From: Scalesia atractyloides
Lineage: Eukaryota > Streptophyta > Magnoliopsida > Asterales > Asteraceae
Assembly: GCA_947069175.1 (NCBI GenBank)
Contig: CAMTDV010000017.1
Location: 46,757,137 to 46,821,136, forward strand
DNA length: 64,000 bases
Direction: 5' to 3'
Shown: piece after piece, positions 58,973-64,000 of the stretch
Layout: each line of letters opens with the position of its first letter
Position numbering within the stretch: position 1 is the first letter of the stretch
Notes under the pieces: generated by a model
Database searches by the model: none
What the model was told of the DNA's origin: nothing
What the model saw: only the letters and a program-made list of their open reading frames with translations
Translations under genes and position numbers: made by a program

Positions 58973-59692
58973 TAGGGGTGTTCATCGAATCGAATATTGA
59001 ATTTTTGAATTATTCGAATCGAATTATTCGAATAATTTTTATTTTCTCTTGAATTCGAATTCGATTAAAACCCACCCAATTCAATTCGAATTCGTATTCG
59101 AATAAAAAACCCAATTCGTATTCGATTAAAAATTCGGATTCGAATCGAAATCGAATATATTCGATTTGATTTAGATTCTTTTAAAACTTGTAAAACTATC
59201 AAAATGAAACATAAATTTTAAAGTAGCCATAATTCACAATATTACATTAAAAAGTTCAAAATAAAGTACCATAAGTCTAAAATTCAAAACGAAGAGTCGA
59301 GAATAACCACTCTACATTACAAGTTAATATTTTTAGAGTTAGAAATCTATTGACAGATTTGTTAATTAGGTTTTAGCTTTAGTTATGGGCCATGTAGTGA
59401 GTTTGGTAATGAGTAATTTTAAATCTTTGAATAAATTTTGAAAATAATTTCTAGTATAGCCCAATAAAAGTTATATATGTATTATATATAAAAACAATAA
59501 ATAAAAATGTATACTTTTATTCGAATTTCGAATCGAATGTGAAATTATAAATACGTATTCGATCCGTATTCGATCTACTTGACTCAAATTGAATCGAATT
59601 CAAATTCGAATTCTTATAGTCGAAACGAATTCTTGATAATCGAATCGAATTTAATCGAATTTCGAATTCGAAACGAATTCTGAACACCCCTA
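58973..59692. mobile_element. hAT-type non-autonomous element with TCGAAT-rich interior (720 bp)
   Basis: The perfect 12-bp terminal inverted repeats TAGGGGTGTTCA are flanked by perfect 8-bp direct repeats GTTGAACT (58965-58972 and 59693-59700), the hAT signature. Subterminal regions on both sides are dense in ATTCGAAT/TCGAATCGAAT words (58985-59170 and 59515-59680). There is no transposase ORF. Confidence 0.88.
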
Positions 59693-60359
59693 GTTGAACT
59701 TTTGAAAGCATAATTAGGAAAAGTTGCAAAGCATGAAACAGTTTATGCTGAAGATTAATATGTCTTCATTTCCTTTGTCTTTGATACTTTGGGTTCACTT
59801 GCTCTTGAAGTTGTCGGTTTCCTGGACAGATCAGTGCAAAACAATTTTTGAACATCGAAGAATTAGAGCTTTGTTTTCGATAGAATTGGATTTGTTATTC
59901 AATAGGAAGTTGCGGCGCAACTTGTTACCTCTCTGGCGGCCATTTTTATGAAATTTTCCGTGTCTTTATAAAGTTAATCCTTGTCGGTGAATCGAAATGT
60001 TAATATTAAAAAAACCAAAAATAAAATATTCAAATTATTATATTAGAATTAACCTTATAGTAAACATTAATTTACTATGGTAAAGATTATTAATCTTGTA
60101 CTTTTAAATACATATTTTAAAGCAAATATATTATACACCATTCTAAAATCTAAAATCTAAAATCAAACATGTGATACTTAAGAAAAATATCTACATAACG
60201 AAAATACATTCTTTACACCATATCATAGTCTTATTCCTAACCCAATATTATTAAGTTAAAAAAAATATTACGTAATAGTTGATTAATATCAAAATTAGAA
60301 TTAAAAAAAAACTTTATATTAAAGTATATAATAGTTAATTAACATCAAAATTGGAATTT

Positions 60360-60592
60360 TTAAAAAACTTTATATTAAAAGATATAAGATGTTTAGTCTC
60401 TATAGGATAATATTATTGGTAAATATATAAAAAACTTTATATTAAAAGATATAAGATGTTTAGTCTCTATAGGATAATATTATTGGTAAATATATATAAA
60501 ATATTATTGGTAAATATATAAAAAAGCTTTGTATTAAAAGATATAAGATGTTTAGTCTCTATAGGATAATATTATTGGTAAATATATATAAA
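60360..60592. repeat. Three-copy tandem repeat, about 67-bp unit
   Basis: Each unit contains TTAAAAGATATAAGATGTTT, AGTCTCTATAGGATAATATT and ATTGGTAAATATAT. Units start near 60364, 60431 and 60521, with a short partial repeat between the second and third. Confidence 0.88.
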
Positions 60593-60982
60593 ATTAAAAT
60601 GTTATTAGAATACAGATAGTCATAAGAATAAGAACAAGTAATATCAATGTATAATTTATTAATTAAAAAATATAAATAAAAAGTTATAAGGCTAAAAGAG
60701 AGAATGCCATGTGGCATTATTTGTAATCTTTTATTAGAATTTAGATTAGATAATTTGTATCCGGAAAAAAAGAGGTTTGGTGAAAAAAATAAAAGGATTA
60801 AAGGTGAATGATAGGGTTTATAAAAGAGGCGTGAATAATGAGAGATATTTGACACGTTTTAAAAATGAGATATATTTAAGATATTTGAGGAATAAAAAAA
60901 CAATAAGGTGATTATGATTTAGACGGAAAAAACTAGAAAATGCTAAAAGACTATCATATGTCCTCCAATAGAGTTCTTTTGT

Positions 60983-61080
60983 TAAATGACCTGCATAAAT
61001 TGAGATATAGAAACGAAAATTACTTTTTTCCTTAAGTGACCTCCATAAATTGAGATATAGAAACAAAAATTACTTTTTCC
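60983..61080. repeat. Two-copy tandem repeat, about 50-bp unit
   Basis: CATAAATTGAGATATAGAAAC followed by AAAATTACTTTTT occurs in both copies (60983-61032, 61033-61080) with few differences. Confidence 0.85.
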
Positions 61081-62096
61081 CCATGTTTTCTCTGAATTTG
61101 ACAATCTTGAGGAGAGAATAACAACAATTGGGATATTATGTTTAATATTTCATATAGATATAGATATAATATAAGTATAAAATAAAATAAAGAGCATATA
61201 TCAATAGTGTCAGTTAGATAATATTAATTTAATAATATCTTTCTTTACTAATAAATAAAAATCTTTTTTACATGTGTCATTCAGTGTCTCTTCACTTTTA
61301 ATAATAATATTACATATTAAATATTTTTTATACACAAAATATAATATAATATAGTATAATATTAATTAATATAGTTAGAGATAAATGTATAAATTTAAAT
61401 TTAATTAATAGTTATCTATAACTAATATAAATGTATCAAATAATATAATATAATATAGGATAATATTAGTTAATATAGTTAGAGATCAAACATATAATTT
61501 CAAATTTAATTAATAATTATCGATAACTAATATAAATGTGCCATACTTAAAAATAATATACTTACAAATTCAGTGCACTACATATTATGTATATTAAAAA
61601 TAATCCGCAACTAAAAACTATTATGCGCATTAGGTGTTATTTATCTAGCACACATTATTTGCTGGAAATGTATCTTGAACTAACATGTTGGTGTTTGATT
61701 GTTGCAATTTGCAAGAATAGACCCTACAAACATGCTTGATGATGACTAAAAAGTTTTATCTCATCCAAAAATAAATTAAAATTCTTGAATTACCTTCAAC
61801 AAAAGTTTTTCTTAAAGTCTGTATAAATATTACATTTATCGCTTCTTAACGGGTTAACCAAACACGTCATATACTTCTTTGTATAACCTTGATGAAACAT
61901 TTTTCTTATATAGTACATCACTCATTGTGTATCGTTTATGCTATTTCAATTTTTTTAATCTAAATTTTATTTTCTAGTCCGTACTTCTAATTTTGCCCGC
62001 TTGATCAGTTTTATTTGATCCTTTTAAGAGAAAATAAAACTGAGATTAATCCATTTACAAGTAAGCTTTCTTATAGATTTTTTTTATTAGCATAGA

Positions 62097-62795
62097 TGTT
62101 AGGATTGAACCCTACAAAAGAACAGATGATAGAGAGCCAAAAACAGGTCTGCTCTATATGATCCAGAATAAACAGAGTTTAGATTCACTCCTTCCAAAGA
62201 CCAGCTTCCAAACCACTGATAGTTCTAACAACAGCCTTATGCCAAAGCTCTGTCAGTTATAAAGTCTGTTGATTCACCAAACCACTGATGGGTCAAAGGT
62301 CTGCTGGAAGTCAAAGGTCTAATCATCCTTTGAAGAACATCTGCCAATGCCTTCATCAGAGTTTATGTCTATAAGTGGTTAGGGTCATCAGTGCTTTACT
62401 AACAGAGTTTAGGTTAGGCAGTGGTTAGAGTTTATTAGTATTGTTAGATGTCATTGTCAAGATGATGTCAGCATAAACTAACAGTGGTTAGATTAGTACT
62501 ATAAATAGACAGTGCCTGTACTGTTCTATTTAGCTTTTTCACACTTTTCACTTTATTGTACATTCTTTTCTGTGTAAGCTCGGTCTGAGGGGGAGTTAGT
62601 ATTTCGTACATGTAAATTATATGTTAATCATTTCAATCGTTTGAGTAATGAAAACATGTTATGATGAAAACTATTCTCCCATTGATTGTGCTATAAAGTT
62701 TTAGCTGTTATTCCGTTGCAAATTCCTTTATGATTTATCATTCTGGTATAAAATTTGTTAAAACAATACAATCAATCCAAACTCAAATCCTAACA
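62097..62795 (+). repeat. Ty1/copia-type LTR (699 bp)
   Basis: It begins TGTTAGGATTGAACCC and ends AATCCTAACA, a 10-bp terminal inverted repeat typical of copia LTRs. A TATA box (ACTATAAATAGACAG) near 62498-62508 gives plus orientation. No standard iMet primer site follows, so the downstream internal region is altered. Confidence 0.8.
62500..62507 (+). promoter_or_regulatory. Putative TATA box of the copia LTR
   Basis: TATAAATA lies about 290 bp before the LTR end. Confidence 0.6.
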
Positions 62796-63544
62796 AGTAG
62801 TCAAATTGATCTAATCGTCAATTTGACCTAAAAAGATCACCTCGATTTCACGATATTGTGCTATTCTTAATTGTCAAAAACTGAGTCGAGATTGTGTAGA
62901 AATTCACGATTCATGTGTTTTTATTGTGTTGGAGTCTACGTTGTTTCTAGTTTATTGTGTTGGAATCTACGTTGTTTTCAGGATTAGTTGATGAAGAGGA
63001 TCCATATCAGTCTCATAACAATGAGTGAGATGAGCTCTTAATTCATAAATTTATCAAAAGGATTGCTGGAAATCTATCAGATCTAATTGATTCACATATC
63101 ACGAAATTTTCTACGAATTTTATAGTTGAAATTTCTTGTTTATATCAGGTTTTGTATTGCTCTTCTAAATTTTTGTTGAAGATAATACACCTTGAGTTTT
63201 GCTTGTTTTTAATTGACAAAACTTAAGTACCTGTCTGAATTAGAACCCTATTTTTAGAAAGGGAAGATACTTCCTCTGATAGTGAATCAAGAGGAATCTA
63301 GATGATAACCAGTTCAAATTAGATTCAAGTGTCTTTGAAAACTTGTCCCCACAGACAAAATAGTTGTACCATCTGAGGTATTCAACCTCTGCAAAAGCCT
63401 GTAAAGTGTCTGTACACAAGGACGATCATGTAAATGAAGCTTTGACTGAAGAGTTTTAAAAACTTATGTTATTAGAAAATCTCAGAAGGACATTTTGGTC
63501 CATCAAAACTTTCCTGGCAAATTATTAAAACTTTAACAAATTCT
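62796..63544 (+). other. Remnant internal region of the copia element
   Basis: No gag, integrase or RT frame can be read. It appears to be a fused, deleted internal region running into the RNase H tail. Confidence 0.45.
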
Positions 63545-63793
63545 TTGACAATCAGACATCAATTTGTGAAGGATTGCTATGAAAAAGGTCTGATCTCTTT
63601 ACAACATGTTCATACCAAGGATCAACTAGCAGATGCGTTGACAAAAGCATTTGATGCTTCCACATTTGACAGTTTGATTTCTAGGCTTGGAAATGCTGAA
63701 CATGGACTAAAAACAAATTTTTCTTGTGATCCATGCGTAAATAGCAATAAAATGTTTTTAGAAAATCAGAAATTTATCCTTAAAAGTAGTTAA
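63545..63793 (+). pseudogene. Ty1/copia RNase H C-terminal fragment
   Basis: RHQFVKDCYEKGLISLQHVH and TKDQLADALTKAFDASTF are the conserved end of the copia RNase H, including the His and Asp region (…RHQFV…KDQLAD). The upstream catalytic Asp and Glu, RT, integrase and gag are missing. About 30 further residues follow before the stop. Confidence 0.85.
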
Positions 63794-64000
63794 AATTGAA
63801 TTTCTCAATAAATCCTTAAAGTCTGTTCAAAGCTCTGATAGACTAAAAACACTGTCGAATAGAAAAACCTATCCACTGATGTGGAACCACTGATAGTATT
63901 AACTTTTGGTCACAACCACTGATAAGTTACTCTATCAGTGGTTAGCCAAACAACTGTCCTCCATTGTCAATCAGAGGTTACACGTGGACAGATGTTATTC
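63794..64000 (+). other. 3' region after copia RNase H
   Basis: Non-coding. CCACTGATAG-type words here also occur in the LTR at 62200-62300, so the second LTR or its flank may begin just beyond the window. Confidence 0.45.

Larger units (their letters stand above)
59950..62096. other. AT-rich intergenic region with tandem repeats
   Basis: No gene is seen. It contains the tandem arrays at 60360-60592 and 60983-61080, and TATAATATAATAT-rich stretches near 61330-61550. Confidence 0.5.

Overview
The window is a transposon-dense stretch of a eudicot nuclear genome. An Asteraceae-type source is my impression from the style of the retroelements, not a demonstration. Only one apparently intact host gene is visible: a 16-exon + strand gene at 49401-55813 for an ACT-domain Ser/Thr/Tyr kinase of the STY8/STY17/STY46 type. 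Nearly everything else is mobile DNA, much of it nested.

Layout. 1-12548: a Ty3/gypsy Tekay-type chromovirus (element A, - strand) with LTRs over 4 kb; its outer LTR is cut by the window start. It sits inside the protease region of an Athila-like element (B, - strand), whose gag, tRNA-Asp primer site and LTR follow (12549-15145). B's LTR is itself interrupted by a 5'-truncated Tat-lineage element (D, + strand, 15146-22570) that carries an antisense, intron-bearing ORF. B's LTR then resumes and ends at 23699. 25433-28596 is a solo-LTR-like block. 31123-34209 is a run of three insertions almost end to end, each with its own target-site duplication: a 2.2-kb foldback Mutator-like element (9 bp), a truncated LINE (15 bp) and a hAT MITE (8 bp). 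A small Mutator-type MITE lies at 35065-35358.

35418-47623 looks like a degenerate PIF/Harbinger-type element whose ORF was split by a complete Tekay chromovirus (element C, 36027-47206, target duplication GAAGC). The left LTR of C was later hit by a Pack-MULE-like element (36121-37044) carrying a fragment of an RD19-type papain-like cysteine protease gene. The matching empty site survives in the right LTR. The LTRs of C also carry several tRNA-like modules. The right LTR, which is the 5' LTR of C, has lost about 494 bp including the putative TATA box.

Downstream of the kinase gene lie an interrupted tandem duplication, a possible decayed gene with a hAT element in it, AT-rich tandem repeats and a truncated Ty1/copia element (62097-63793).

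The retroelements do not act together with the kinase gene in any way I can see. All autonomous-type elements here are disabled by stops, frameshifts, truncation or lost catalytic residues. Element C is the best preserved, and several of its lesions look like deamination of methylated CpG sites.
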